From: Ligaoa zhengdingensis | Lineage (GTDB): Bacteria > Bacillota > Clostridia > Oscillospirales > Ruminococcaceae | DNA: 35,459 bases | Direction: 5' to 3' | Assembly: GCF_014384885.1 (NCBI RefSeq) | Contig: NZ_JACRST010000022.1 | Span: 1-35,459, forward strand | Part shown: positions 8,061 through 14,889 of the stretch, piece after piece | How the letters are laid out: each line of letters opens with the position of its first letter | How positions within the stretch are numbered: the stretch's first letter is position 1 | Position numbers and translations under genes: made by a program | Notes under the pieces: model-generated | Database searches by the model: none | What the model saw: only the letters and a program-made list of their open reading frames with translations | What the model was told of the DNA's origin: nothing

Positions 8061-8710
8061 ACCCCCAGTTTGGAGCGGGACGGGATCTTGATGACCTCGC
8101 CCGCATACAGGATGTTGGGGTTGGAGCGGCCGTTGTATTTGGCCAGCGCGGTGTACACAGCCGGTTTATCGCTGCCGTAATACCGGCGGCAGATGGCGCA
8201 GAGGGTGTCGCCGTATTTCACCTCATAGGTTTGGTCGGAGCCGCCGGAGCTGCCGCGGTCGGACGCGCGCGGCTTGTTGCCGGTGGAGGCCCGCTCGGTC
8301 TCCACCGCGTCCAGCTCGCGGTACTCCTGCAAGCGGATGGCCGCGTATACGTCGTTGGTGCCGTCCTGCTCGCCGTAGGCGATGTTCTCCACCAGCACCG
8401 GCAGGTTGACGGTGGTATCGGAAATGACAAAGCGGAGCACCGTATGCCGGTCGCTCCACCGTTCAAAGGTGTTGACATAGTTATAGGGCGTATCCTCCGC
8501 GCGGCTGAACACATAGTCGTTTTCGGGGAAGATGCAGTTGATGGTGATCTGCGCCAGGGCGCCGCCGCCCGCGAGGTTGACGTCGCCCGCCTCGTGGATG
8601 TTGATCTTTTCCACACGGATGCCGTGATCCAGTTGAAAGTTTTCCGGTGTGACGGGCAGCACCAGCTCGCGGCGCCCGGCGGTATCTTTAAAAATAAATT
8701 TACGGAGCAA
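8057..8710 (-). CDS. XkdP-like LysM baseplate protein
   Basis: A 217-residue protein. The long open frame reaches 8815, but TTG 8710 has a perfect GGAGGTGA seven bases upstream and gives the family-typical start LRKFIFKDTAGRRELVLPVT. The first 150 residues are a phage domain (PENFQLDHGIRVEKINIHEAGDVN, then YNYVNTFERWSDRHTVLRFVIS). The C-terminus is one LysM peptidoglycan-binding domain of about 45 residues (YEVKYGDTLCAICRRYYG, then NPNILYAGEVIKIPS). XkdP proteins bind tail tip to hub and wall and may help penetration of the peptidoglycan. The upstream neighbour is the inserted lipoprotein. Confidence 0.9.
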   Translation of the reverse strand: MLRKFIFKDTAGRRELVLPVTPENFQLDHGIRVEKINIHEAGDVNLAGGGALAQITINCIFPENDYVFSRAEDTPYNYVNTFERWSDRHTVLRFVISDTTVNLPVLVENIAYGEQDGTNDVYAAIRLQEYRELDAVETERASTGNKPRASDRGSSGGSDQTYEVKYGDTLCAICRRYYGSDKPAVYTALAKYNGRSNPNILYAGEVIKIPSRSKLGV

Positions 8711-8802
8711 TTGCTCACCTCCATTTCTGGGTAACAAAACGCGCCGCCAGGCGAGGTGCCTGCCGGCGCGGAAAAGGGATGGCCCGGATGGGAAAAACGG
8801 GC

Positions 8803-8832
8803 AAAACAAAAGCACGCGCGCGGCGTGCTTTT
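8803..8832 (-). terminator. Intrinsic terminator of the lipoprotein gene
   Basis: Immediately after the lipoprotein stop (8840), the minus strand forms a perfect 10-bp stem, AAAAGCACGC paired with GCGTGCTTTT, with a 5-base loop, followed by GTTTT. The structure lies only about 95 bases ahead of the XkdP start. It would end the lipoprotein transcript and possibly reduce late-operon read-through. Confidence 0.75.
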
Positions 8833-8839
8833 GGCGGGG

Positions 8840-9460
8840 TTATTCGGGTTTTTTGAGGTGGGGGGACGGGGTTTCGTCGCCCAAAGTGATGGCCTCCGCA
8901 GCGTCGGGGTTCGCGTAAATCCAGACCTCATCATCACTCCGTTTATACAGGACATTGCCGTCGATGAGCTCCTTATAGCCCTTCACAGCTGCGAACATCC
9001 CGAGCTCCTTTTCGATCTTATCTTTGTTCTTCGGGCTGAAGATGCCGACAATCTCGTCCAAATAAAAGCCGACCGCCTCTGCTCCATCCTCCATATCGAT
9101 ATCAGTATAAATCTCGATGGAATAGATGCAATCTTCATACTCTGCGTATTCAGGTTCCTTCTCCCCAAAGCAGTCGATATAAATTTGCAGATTACTTTCT
9201 TTACTCACACCATATCCATGATCCTCGGGAGCAATCACCGGCTCTTCAAATATTTCCAGTATTTGCAGCTCTGGGTATCCCGCTTGCCGCCCCTTTTCAT
9301 TGAGGGTTTCAATCAGCTCGTCGCCCTTTAGTGCGAACCAGCCGGTGGTTGAATCCTCTTCTCTTTTCAGCGCGGCCACCCCGTTGACCGGCGCTGAGGA
9401 ACAGGATGTGAAACCGGCCACGATTCCCACCGCCAACAACGCCGCTATCATTTTTTTCAT
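8840..9460 (-). CDS. Predicted lipoprotein inserted in the tail operon (moron)
   Basis: A 206-residue protein with a lipoprotein signal peptide: MKKMIAALLAVGIVAGFTSC, with Cys20 as the lipidated residue. The mature part is acidic and enriched in Glu, Asp, Tyr and Lys (DCFGEKEPEYAEYEDCIYSI), with a repeated helical feel around DEIVGIFSPKNKDKIEKEL. No known domain is recognised. A DUF4358-like lipoprotein is possible but not demonstrable here. It has its own sigma-A promoter (9484-9512), an AAAGGAGGG ribosome binding site and its own terminator, and it interrupts the otherwise conserved tape measure to XkdP pair. This is the pattern of a moron: a cargo gene expressed when the structural genes are silent. 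A cell-surface role, such as immunity to the particle, is inference. Confidence 0.85.
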   Translation of the reverse strand: MKKMIAALLAVGIVAGFTSCSSAPVNGVAALKREEDSTTGWFALKGDELIETLNEKGRQAGYPELQILEIFEEPVIAPEDHGYGVSKESNLQIYIDCFGEKEPEYAEYEDCIYSIEIYTDIDMEDGAEAVGFYLDEIVGIFSPKNKDKIEKELGMFAAVKGYKELIDGNVLYKRSDDEVWIYANPDAAEAITLGDETPSPHLKKPE

Positions 9461-9483
9461 GGTACGCCCTCCTTTTCAGGACA

Positions 9484-9512
9484 ATTATACCATGTACGGA
9501 TAAATTTCACAA
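9484..9512 (-). promoter_or_regulatory. Sigma-A promoter of the lipoprotein moron
   Basis: On the minus strand there is a TTGTGA -35 element (9507-9512), a 17-base spacer ending in TGG (extended -10) and a perfect TATAAT (9484-9489). It starts just after the tape-measure stop codon and ends 24 bases before the lipoprotein start. Confidence 0.8.
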
Positions 9513-10952
9513 TTAACTCACCGCCTGGGTGCGGGTCAAATTTTCAGCGATCGCTTTGGCGATTCTGTCGATATCCGCCTCTTCGCGCACCACAAAGCTG
9601 TTGCCGGTCACCGATACCTGCACGCCGCTGTCGTAGCTGCGCGCTTCCGCTGCGGTGAGCACCCGCTCGCCCTGGTGCAGCACAGCGTAAAAATTGTCGT
9701 GCGGCACATAACTCAGGCCAAAGGCGTTGCTTCGCCCATAGCCCGACATCAACTTTTTGTCTTGTGCTGAGACCGGCCGCATTCCCACGCTCTCCATGAC
9801 AAGCTCGTCGTTATAAAATGCGAGCTCAAAATCGCTCATAAAGCCTTCATGGAAGGACTGCGCAAGGTCATAGCCGAAGCGCTTCCAAGCCTCGTTGAGC
9901 GGGGTGCGTAGCTCCTCAATGAGCTGCTTTTCGGAGCTCTCAATCGCCCGATAATCGTCCGAATTCCGGTACGCCGCTTCGCCTTTCATTTTTGCAACTT
10001 CGAGCTGACGGCCCGCTTCCGCCTCGCCGATTCCACCCATCTTGTAAGTCTCCAGCACTTTACTTTGAGATTTCCTTATATACTTTTCTTGATCGTTTTC
10101 CGCCGCCGCCTGCTGAATGGCGTTTGCACTCTTGATCGCCTTGATGGCCTCCCCGTTTCGTTCGAGGTATTGAATCTGTGCATCCAGACCCTTCATCCGT
10201 TCCTCGTTGTACGCCTCGCCGGCGGCCATCTCGATCTCCTGAGTCAATTGTTCCAACTTTTGCAGCTTCCCCGCATAGATGGAGCCTAGCTTCCAATCGA
10301 CCAAGCCGTTCCAGGCTTCATCAGTCATATTTCCCTGCTTGAAACCCACATCACCAAGTTCGCGATAGGCTCGGTCCACATCGCTCTGTGCAGCCAAACC
10401 ACTTCCCCTGCCAAGGGAATCGGCCTGTTCCTGTTTTACCGCTAGATAGCGTTCGCTCAGCAGATTGGCAAATGCGTCTTTCTCTTTTTCCGCAATCTGT
10501 GTCGCGCCGTTGACCAGACCGGTCAAGGTTCCCACAGCCGCGCCCACTGGAGCCATAATTCCGCCCATTGCGGCGCCCTCGATCGCTCCATTGAGCGCTC
10601 CGGAAAGCGCACTGCTCATCATGATGCCGAAATCTTCACCGAAATCGCTCGCCATCACTTGAACACTCTTTGTGGCCGAATCAACGGCCATCTTAGTCAA
10701 ATTGGATTTCAGCAAATTTTTAGCGGCAGCTTCCGATGAAAATATTTCCGCTAGAGTGGATTTCACGGTGGATGACTGTGTTCCCATACCAGCTTTCGCC
10801 CCGTTGTCACTCCCGCGGGATACTGCGCCCTGATCTGCGCGGTTATTATTTTTACTCAGCCAATCCTGAAAATTTCCTAAAGTCCGGTCAAGCTCTTGGA
10901 TGACTGACGCTACCTCTGAAGAAGTCGCCTGTTTGGGTGTTACCCTTGCCAC
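9513..10952 (-). CDS. Short tail tape measure protein
   Basis: A 479-residue protein starting at GTG 10952, with AGGAGGTGAA eight bases upstream. Residues 100-155 are Gly/Ala-rich and hydrophobic (GALNGAIEGAAMGGIMAPVG), as in tape measures that insert into the membrane. The middle (200-380) is strongly helical and charged with coiled-coil character. The C-terminus has NFYAVLHQGERVLTAAEAR, the usual end motif of Firmicutes tape measures. Position between the XkdN chaperone and the baseplate genes fits XkdO. Tape length scales with tail length, so 479 residues predicts a short tail compared with PBSX-like phages whose tape measures often exceed 1,000 residues. The alternative reading is an internally deleted tape measure. 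Confidence 0.8.
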   Translation of the reverse strand: MARVTPKQATSSEVASVIQELDRTLGNFQDWLSKNNNRADQGAVSRGSDNGAKAGMGTQSSTVKSTLAEIFSSEAAAKNLLKSNLTKMAVDSATKSVQVMASDFGEDFGIMMSSALSGALNGAIEGAAMGGIMAPVGAAVGTLTGLVNGATQIAEKEKDAFANLLSERYLAVKQEQADSLGRGSGLAAQSDVDRAYRELGDVGFKQGNMTDEAWNGLVDWKLGSIYAGKLQKLEQLTQEIEMAAGEAYNEERMKGLDAQIQYLERNGEAIKAIKSANAIQQAAAENDQEKYIRKSQSKVLETYKMGGIGEAEAGRQLEVAKMKGEAAYRNSDDYRAIESSEKQLIEELRTPLNEAWKRFGYDLAQSFHEGFMSDFELAFYNDELVMESVGMRPVSAQDKKLMSGYGRSNAFGLSYVPHDNFYAVLHQGERVLTAAEARSYDSGVQVSVTGNSFVVREEADIDRIAKAIAENLTRTQAVS

Positions 10953-10979
10953 AACTTCACCTCCTGTTCATCTGTGAGA

Positions 10980-11006
10980 GGGGCGGAGCCTCGCCGGCCC
11001 CGCCCC
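10980..11006 (-). other. GC-rich hairpin between tail chaperone and tape measure
   Basis: The minus strand can form an 11-bp stem (GGGGCGGGGCC with GGCTCCGCCCC, one G-U pair) around a 5-base loop. It lies between the stop of the chaperone extension (11020) and the tape-measure start (10952). There is no T tract, so it is not a standard terminator. It could set the ratio of tape measure to upstream proteins or protect mRNA ends. Confidence 0.5.
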
Positions 11007-11019
11007 CCCTTTATAGAAT

Positions 11020-11151
11020 CTACCGCTTTTTCCGTTGTTCCATATCGTAGAGGAAGAACGCGCGCAGCAGCACCTTCTCCCCCTCGGGCAGCCCGTAATA
11101 GCCTCCCGGCGTCAGGTGATGCTCCCGGAAGAGATAGTACATCAGCTGCAA
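11020..11151 (-). CDS. C-terminal extension of the XkdN tail chaperone (-1 frame) or separate 43-residue ORF
   Basis: In the -1 frame relative to xkdN, an open frame continues past the xkdN stop and encodes ELQLMYYLFREHHLTP, GGYYGLPEGEKVLLRAF and FLYDMEQRKKR before TAG (11020-11022). This conserved-looking sequence resembles the second part of dual-frame tail assembly chaperones. It could be joined to XkdN by -1 frameshifting at 11169-11175. It could also be translated alone from TTG 11151, since GAGGAGG lies 8 bases upstream of that TTG. The coordinates given use the TTG; the fused product would run 11540 to 11020. Confidence 0.65.
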   Translation of the reverse strand: MQLMYYLFREHHLTPGGYYGLPEGEKVLLRAFFLYDMEQRKKR

Positions 11152-11165
11152 CTCCGGTTCCTCCT

Positions 11166-11540
11166 CTACTTTTTTTTAACGTCCTCCAAGGTGAGGGTGC
11201 GGTAGCCCGAAAGCAGCTCGATCTCGCGCGACAGGTCCTCGATCTCGCCGGGCAACAGCAGCTTTTTAAGCAGCTCCGCCGGGGTGTGGGCGTGGTATTT
11301 TTCCGCCAGCCGCTTATCCTTGAGGTTGGGCGACACCACGCCCCCCAGCAGGATGTGCAGGCCCATCTCCTCGTCGCCCGCGTGCGCCTTTTTGATCTCA
11401 GCCACGCGGCTGAAGGGCAGCGCCTTGAGCTCAAACACCACGTCCCTGCCGCACAGCTCGCTCAGCCGCTTGAGGCGCACCTGCTTGCAGGGCAGCTCGG
11501 GCGGGTCGAGGTTGAGCAGAAGCTCCAACACGTCGTTCAT
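11166..11540 (-). CDS. xkdN: XkdN-like tail assembly chaperone
   Basis: A 124-residue protein from ATG 11540, with GGAGGCGGAAG upstream. The start codon overlaps the stop of the tube gene (TGATG). The sequence (MNDVLELLLNLDPPELPCKQ, RLKRLSELCGRDVVFELKAL, LHILLGGVVSPNLKDKRLAEKY, TPAELLKKLLLPGEIEDLSREI) matches the XkdN family that sits between tube and tape measure in PBSX-like tails. In related phages this position encodes the chaperone pair that coats the tape measure during assembly, made in fixed ratio by frameshifting. The frame ends in a slippery AAA AAA AAG TAG. Confidence 0.88.
   Translation of the reverse strand: MNDVLELLLNLDPPELPCKQVRLKRLSELCGRDVVFELKALPFSRVAEIKKAHAGDEEMGLHILLGGVVSPNLKDKRLAEKYHAHTPAELLKKLLLPGEIEDLSREIELLSGYRTLTLEDVKKK
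11169..11175 (-). promoter_or_regulatory. Putative -1 ribosomal frameshift site (A AAA AAG)
   Basis: The last xkdN codons are GTT AAA AAA AAG TAG. The final heptamer A AAA AAG is in the correct frame for tandem -1 slippage and equals the E. coli dnaX slippery site. The stop codon follows at once. The purine-rich AGAGGAGG immediately downstream may be a start signal for the second frame or influence pausing. Confidence 0.6.
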
Positions 11541-11974
11541 CAGTCTTCCGCCTCCACGGTGTCGAGGTACTCGTAATCGGTGAAGGTGAACGGGCACTCG
11601 GTCGAGCCCAGGGCGTCCGCCTCCCAATCGGCCAGGGTGAGGTCGTCGAAGCTCACGTTCTTGAGCACCACGCGCTCGGTGCCGTAGGCGTCGGGATCGC
11701 TGAGCTTCGAGATGATGGTAAAGCGCACGTCGCGCCCGTTGCGGATCATATCGCCGATGGCCAGGGCCATGCGGCTGCTCACCTTGTGCAGCTTGAGGCT
11801 GCCGGTGTTGGAGATGCTGCGGATCTTCTTGTCGGTGGTCATCTGGCCGCAGAGCTTCACGTCGTCCTTGTTAAACGAGCTCTTGGCCTGCAGGCCGTAG
11901 CATTCGCCCACAAAGTCGCCATCCAGCCACACTTCGCCCCACGTACCGCTGATTACTCTTTTCGCTGTATCCAT
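11540..11974 (-). CDS. xkdM: Tail tube protein, XkdM-like
   Basis: A 144-residue protein: MDTAKRVISGTWGEVWLDGD, then ECYGLQAKSSFNKDDVKLCG, HKVSSRMALAIGDMIRNGRD and CPFTFTDYEYLDTVE. This is the XkdM/DUF2001 tail tube family, which polymerises into the inner tube that the sheath drives into the target. Length fits exactly. It lies between sheath and chaperone as in PBSX. A 15-base gap with an AAGAGGGGGA ribosome binding site separates it from the sheath stop. Confidence 0.93.
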   Translation of the reverse strand: MDTAKRVISGTWGEVWLDGDFVGECYGLQAKSSFNKDDVKLCGQMTTDKKIRSISNTGSLKLHKVSSRMALAIGDMIRNGRDVRFTIISKLSDPDAYGTERVVLKNVSFDDLTLADWEADALGSTECPFTFTDYEYLDTVEAED

Positions 11975-11989
11975 CTGTTTTTCCCCCTC

Positions 11990-13090
11990 TTAAATCGCAA
12001 TCTGCAAATCGATGTCTTCAATCGCATCCAGAATCTTCACCCTGGCGCTCAGGAAAACCTTGTCCGCGGTGTCCGCCTCTTTGATCTCCTGGTCGGACAG
12101 TGCGCTTACGTCCACGCCGGCGCCTTTGAGATAGGCGCGCTGCGCATCCAGGTTGATGCCCACTTGCGACGCGCCCCTTTGCAGGATGCCGCCGAGCTCC
12201 AGCGTCTCAAGATAGCCCTTGATGGCGCTGATGAGCAGGCATTTGTTGTCGTAGCTGTTGGAATATTTGCCGATGTAGTTGTCCTGCACGGTGCGCTTGA
12301 TGTCCTTGCGGAGCATGTCCACCACCTCGACGATTTTGATCTTCTGGAACGCCGCGCCCTTCTCCTGCGTGGTGGTGGTGAGCGAGTTGACGCCGCGCGC
12401 CACCTTCACCTTTTCGCCGTCGTGGCAGAGGATGAGCTTGCCGTCGTCGATGGCTTCGTCCATCTCGCTCTTGGTCATGCGTTCGATATCCGCCACCTCG
12501 GGCAGCGGGGCGTAGGTGCAGGAGATGGTCATCGGGGTGCCGGCCAGCAGGCCCGCGATGCGGCTGCAATACTGGGTCGCCGAATAGACCTGCCCCTCCC
12601 CCACTTTAATATTCGACGCGGTAAAATTGATGACGCCCTCGTTGTTCTTTGCGCTGTTGGGCACCACCGCTTTGGGAGTGGCGTCGTCCGCGCGCTGGGC
12701 CTTGACCCATTCGGCCAGCGCGTCCGCATCCGCCGCAGCAGCGGCTTCGCCGTCCTCGCCGATGGGCGTCGGGCCGGCCAGGTAGTCGGCCTCGACCGTC
12801 TGGAAATAGCTGAGCGCCGAGGTGAACTCCTCCGAGGCGCCCAGCACATAGGCGATCACCTTGCGCGGGGCGTTGATGTAACCGGTGAAGGCCTGCGCCA
12901 GGTAGCGCTTGTTCTCGCTGTCCAGCCCGCTGGGGATTTCGGCGGCCGAGGTCATCACGTGCGCGCCCTGTAGGCCGACGGCGGCGTCCCTGACGATCAC
13001 GCCGACCACACCCTTCTCGCTCCGTTTGATTGCGGCGCCCGCCGCGGTTTTAAACTCGATGTTGATGTTTGGCAGTCCCAAAAATATCAT
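11990..13090 (-). CDS. xkdK: Contractile tail sheath protein, XkdK-like
   Basis: A 366-residue tail sheath. The N-terminus LGLPNINIEFKTAAGAAIKR is followed by SEKGVVGVIVRD; the C-terminal domain has SCTYAPLPEVADIERMTKSE, DDGKLILCHDGEKVKVARGV and NSLTTTT, the conserved handshake-domain region of phage sheaths. Its presence proves a contractile (myovirus or R-type) tail. The nominal ATG at 13090 has AGGAAGG directly against it; an in-frame TTG four codons later has better spacing and may be the true start, so the first three residues are uncertain. The terminator gene overlaps it by 4 bases. Confidence 0.95.
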   Translation of the reverse strand: MIFLGLPNINIEFKTAAGAAIKRSEKGVVGVIVRDAAVGLQGAHVMTSAAEIPSGLDSENKRYLAQAFTGYINAPRKVIAYVLGASEEFTSALSYFQTVEADYLAGPTPIGEDGEAAAAADADALAEWVKAQRADDATPKAVVPNSAKNNEGVINFTASNIKVGEGQVYSATQYCSRIAGLLAGTPMTISCTYAPLPEVADIERMTKSEMDEAIDDGKLILCHDGEKVKVARGVNSLTTTTQEKGAAFQKIKIVEVVDMLRKDIKRTVQDNYIGKYSNSYDNKCLLISAIKGYLETLELGGILQRGASQVGINLDAQRAYLKGAGVDVSALSDQEIKEADTADKVFLSARVKILDAIEDIDLQIAI

Positions 13091-13548
13091 CCTTCCTGAA
13101 TTAATGTATGTACCTGCGCCATCAGCGGCGGTTCCGGCCGGGCCTGCGGGTCCTGCGGCCGGGATTCGTTGTAGCGCAGCTGCACATCGATGGTTGCCTT
13201 GTCCATGTCGCGCGCCCCCTTGTGGGCCGCGAGCTTGAGCGCGCGGTCGGCCACCCGGAGGTACCCCGCGCAGAAGGCGCGCGCCGCCTGCTCCTGTAGC
13301 TCCATGAGCTCGCGCGCGCCGGTGTTGCCGTAGGAATCGACGCCGCCAAATGCGGTGATGACAAACCGCTCGGTGCGTTCGATCGTGTTTGCGTTGACCT
13401 CGCGCACCTCGCTCTCGATGTTTTCAATCAAAAAGCTGGGGCGCTCAAAGCCGGCCGGCACGCGGTCGAGGTAGACCGCCCTGCAGGAGGGTGCGGCCCG
13501 CACCAACTGCCCGCTGATCGCGTCGATGATCTGAATGCTGTCAATCAA
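13087..13548 (-). CDS. Tail terminator-like protein (DUF6838-type)
   Basis: A 153-residue protein when started at TTG 13548, which has GGAGGAGG seven bases upstream; the open frame further 5' has no start signal and overlaps the adaptor gene. The sequence IDSIQIIDAISGQLV, LDRVPAGFERPSFLIENI, ERFVITAFG and ELQEQAARAFCAGYL resembles the small protein that precedes the sheath in many Clostridial contractile prophages and is usually called DUF6838 or tail terminator. It caps the tube at the head-proximal end. Its retention matters, because a headless particle still needs a terminator. Confidence 0.8.
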   Translation of the reverse strand: MIDSIQIIDAISGQLVRAAPSCRAVYLDRVPAGFERPSFLIENIESEVREVNANTIERTERFVITAFGGVDSYGNTGARELMELQEQAARAFCAGYLRVADRALKLAAHKGARDMDKATIDVQLRYNESRPQDPQARPEPPLMAQVHTLIQEG

Positions 13549-13577
13549 TGGAAAACCTCCTCCGGGCTGACGAGCGC

Positions 13578-14189
13578 TCACAGGTCCCATTCCCTGCGGA
13601 TCTCGTACTCGTTTTGATATTCGCCGCGCAGGTGGACGGCCGTCAGGTGGTAATCGACCCCGTCGACCTCCACCAAATCGCCCTCCCGAAGCTGCACGGC
13701 CTTGGGGGTGGTCAGGGTGTAAACCGCCTCGGCCCGCGCCATCGGGGACTGCGGGCGGTATTCCCGGCGCTCCTCCGCGACCGCGGCCGGGAACCGGGCG
13801 ATCTCCTCTGTGCCGCCCAGCGGGCGCTTCAAGCTGTCCTTCCCGGCTGTGGGCCGCCGCGCGATGCACGCCGCCGGCTGCACGCACACCCCTACTGCCT
13901 CGAGGTGGTTGCGCCCGCAAAGGGCCACCCCGGTGATCAGGTAGTGCCTGCCCTGCCAGCGGATCGCGTGGTGCGGGGTGAGCCCGCGCCGGCGCAGCAA
14001 AAACCGCGTCAGCTCCGCGCCCGCTCCAGCAGACGCGAAGGGGTTGGTGTTGTCCCCCTCATAGAGGTTGCGCTCGCCGCTCATCTCCACCTGCGCCCAG
14101 GTCCGGTCGATCCGCTTCCAGGAGAACTCCTGCTCCCGCTGGTCAAGGGCCAAAATTTCGATTCGTTCGTTCAATCTTCCCGCGTCCAT
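13578..14189 (-). CDS. Head-tail adaptor-like protein with a second C-terminal domain
   Basis: A 203-residue protein. Residues 1-115 look like a phage head-tail joining domain: MDAGRLNERIEILALDQREQ, then WAQVEMSGERNLYEGDNTNP and HHAIRWQGRHYLITGVALCG. Residues 120-203 form a second beta-rich unit ending in VQLREGDLVEVDGVDYHLTA and RGEYQNEYEIRREWDL, similar in style to small minor head-closure proteins. Typical adaptors are 100-120 residues, so this appears to be a fusion of two adaptor-type domains or a family variant. It precedes the terminator gene. Persistence in a locus without capsid genes suggests it now helps cap the tail, or is a relic. Confidence 0.72.
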   Translation of the reverse strand: MDAGRLNERIEILALDQREQEFSWKRIDRTWAQVEMSGERNLYEGDNTNPFASAGAGAELTRFLLRRRGLTPHHAIRWQGRHYLITGVALCGRNHLEAVGVCVQPAACIARRPTAGKDSLKRPLGGTEEIARFPAAVAEERREYRPQSPMARAEAVYTLTTPKAVQLREGDLVEVDGVDYHLTAVHLRGEYQNEYEIRREWDL

Positions 14190-14200
14190 CGGCCGTCACC

Positions 14201-14485
14201 TCACTGTTGTGCGGCCTTGTACAGGCCGAGAATCGCCTCCGCCAGCCAGTTGGCGCGCGGCGCATCCACGGTCAATTGGCGGTTGTCATACAGGTCGGTG
14301 CAGAGCATCAGCACCGCCGCCGTCAGGTCCTCATGCTGGTCGATCTGCTCGTCGGTCATGCCGGTGTACCCGCGCACAAACGCCTTGGCCGCCTCGAGCA
14401 GCAGCTTGGGGGAGACATCCTCCCCGCGGCCGTCCATCTTCGCATATCCTCGCACTGTGTCCAGGGTAATCTCGCTCACCTTCAT
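14201..14485 (-). CDS. gp6-like head-tail connector
   Basis: A 94-residue helical protein: MKVSEITLDTVRGYAKMDGR, then LLLEAAKAFVRGYTGMTDEQ, a LTAAVLMLCTDLYDNRQLT block and a C-terminal NWLAEAILGLYKAAQQ. This matches the DNA-packaging/connector family (gp6 or QLRG type) with its characteristic ALL.L...YDNR segment. AAGGAAGG lies ten bases before ATG. In phages it joins portal to tail; here it is the first structural gene and no portal or capsid gene precedes it. Confidence 0.8.
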   Translation of the reverse strand: MKVSEITLDTVRGYAKMDGRGEDVSPKLLLEAAKAFVRGYTGMTDEQIDQHEDLTAAVLMLCTDLYDNRQLTVDAPRANWLAEAILGLYKAAQQ

Positions 14486-14545
14486 CGGGCCTCGCCTTCC
14501 TTTCGTTGTTTCATGGGGTCGCTGCGGGCCGGCCGCCCGGCTCTG

Positions 14546-14701
14546 TCACCGCGCGCCGCCCCCTTCCGCCTCCCCGCCGGGCACGGCCGGTTTCTCCGGC
14601 CGGATGCACCGCGGGAAGATGCAAAAGTCTACGCCGTGCTTCGCCCGGTTGTTCCACAGGCAGTCCCGGCATTTATTTCGGATCATCCATCTGCGCTTCA
14701 T
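14546..14701 (-). CDS. Cys4 mini-protein (zinc-ribbon-like)
   Basis: A 51-residue protein from ATG 14701, chosen because AAGGGGG lies six bases upstream; an ATG at 14740 has no ribosome binding site. It carries C-x2-C (CRDC) and a second C-x4-C pair (CIFPRC) 14 residues later, consistent with a small zinc-binding knuckle. The C-terminus is a Gly/Glu tail. It sits between the repeat boxes and the connector, so it may be the first gene of the structural operon. Similar Cys-rich small proteins occur at this place in Clostridial prophages; no function is known to me. Confidence 0.6.
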   Translation of the reverse strand: MKRRWMIRNKCRDCLWNNRAKHGVDFCIFPRCIRPEKPAVPGGEAEGGGAR

Positions 14702-14736
14702 CCTCATCCCCCTTGCATTCTGTTTTGAGACCTTGT

Positions 14737-14872
14737 CCATGCTATCAGTTTATCACCGGATTTTTCCCCGCGCTGTGCGTCTTTCGCCCCGCAGGGCCCG
14801 GCCCCGGTCCGGTCGAAATTTTTCCCATCCGTTCCATGCTATCAGTTTAACACCCGGTTTTTCCCCGTGCTG
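14737..14872 (-). repeat. Two 39-bp direct repeats upstream of the structural operon
   Basis: Copies at 14737-14775 and 14834-14872 share 35 of 39 positions; each contains CTATCAGTTTA followed by TTTTTCCCCG. Spacing start to start is 97 bp. They lie in the non-coding gap between the activator-like gene (stop at 14890) and the Cys4 gene (start 14701). The arrangement resembles late-promoter activator boxes in Gram-positive prophages. Confidence 0.75.
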
Positions 14873-14889
14873 CGTGACTTCTTCCAGAT

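Noticed and set aside
10940..11434. 164-codon minus-strand frame across the xkdN/tape-measure junction
   Set aside because: It is in the +1 frame of xkdN with low-complexity Arg/Ser/Cys sequence; the conserved second frame is the -1 frame at 11020-11169.
13549..13920. 5' extension of the tail-terminator frame
   Set aside because: It lies wholly within the adaptor gene in another frame and has no start signal; TTG 13548 has a strong site.
14506..14850. Plus-strand frames opposite the Cys4 gene and repeats
   Set aside because: Composition follows the GC-rich antisense strand, no ribosome binding site, and they cross the repeat boxes.
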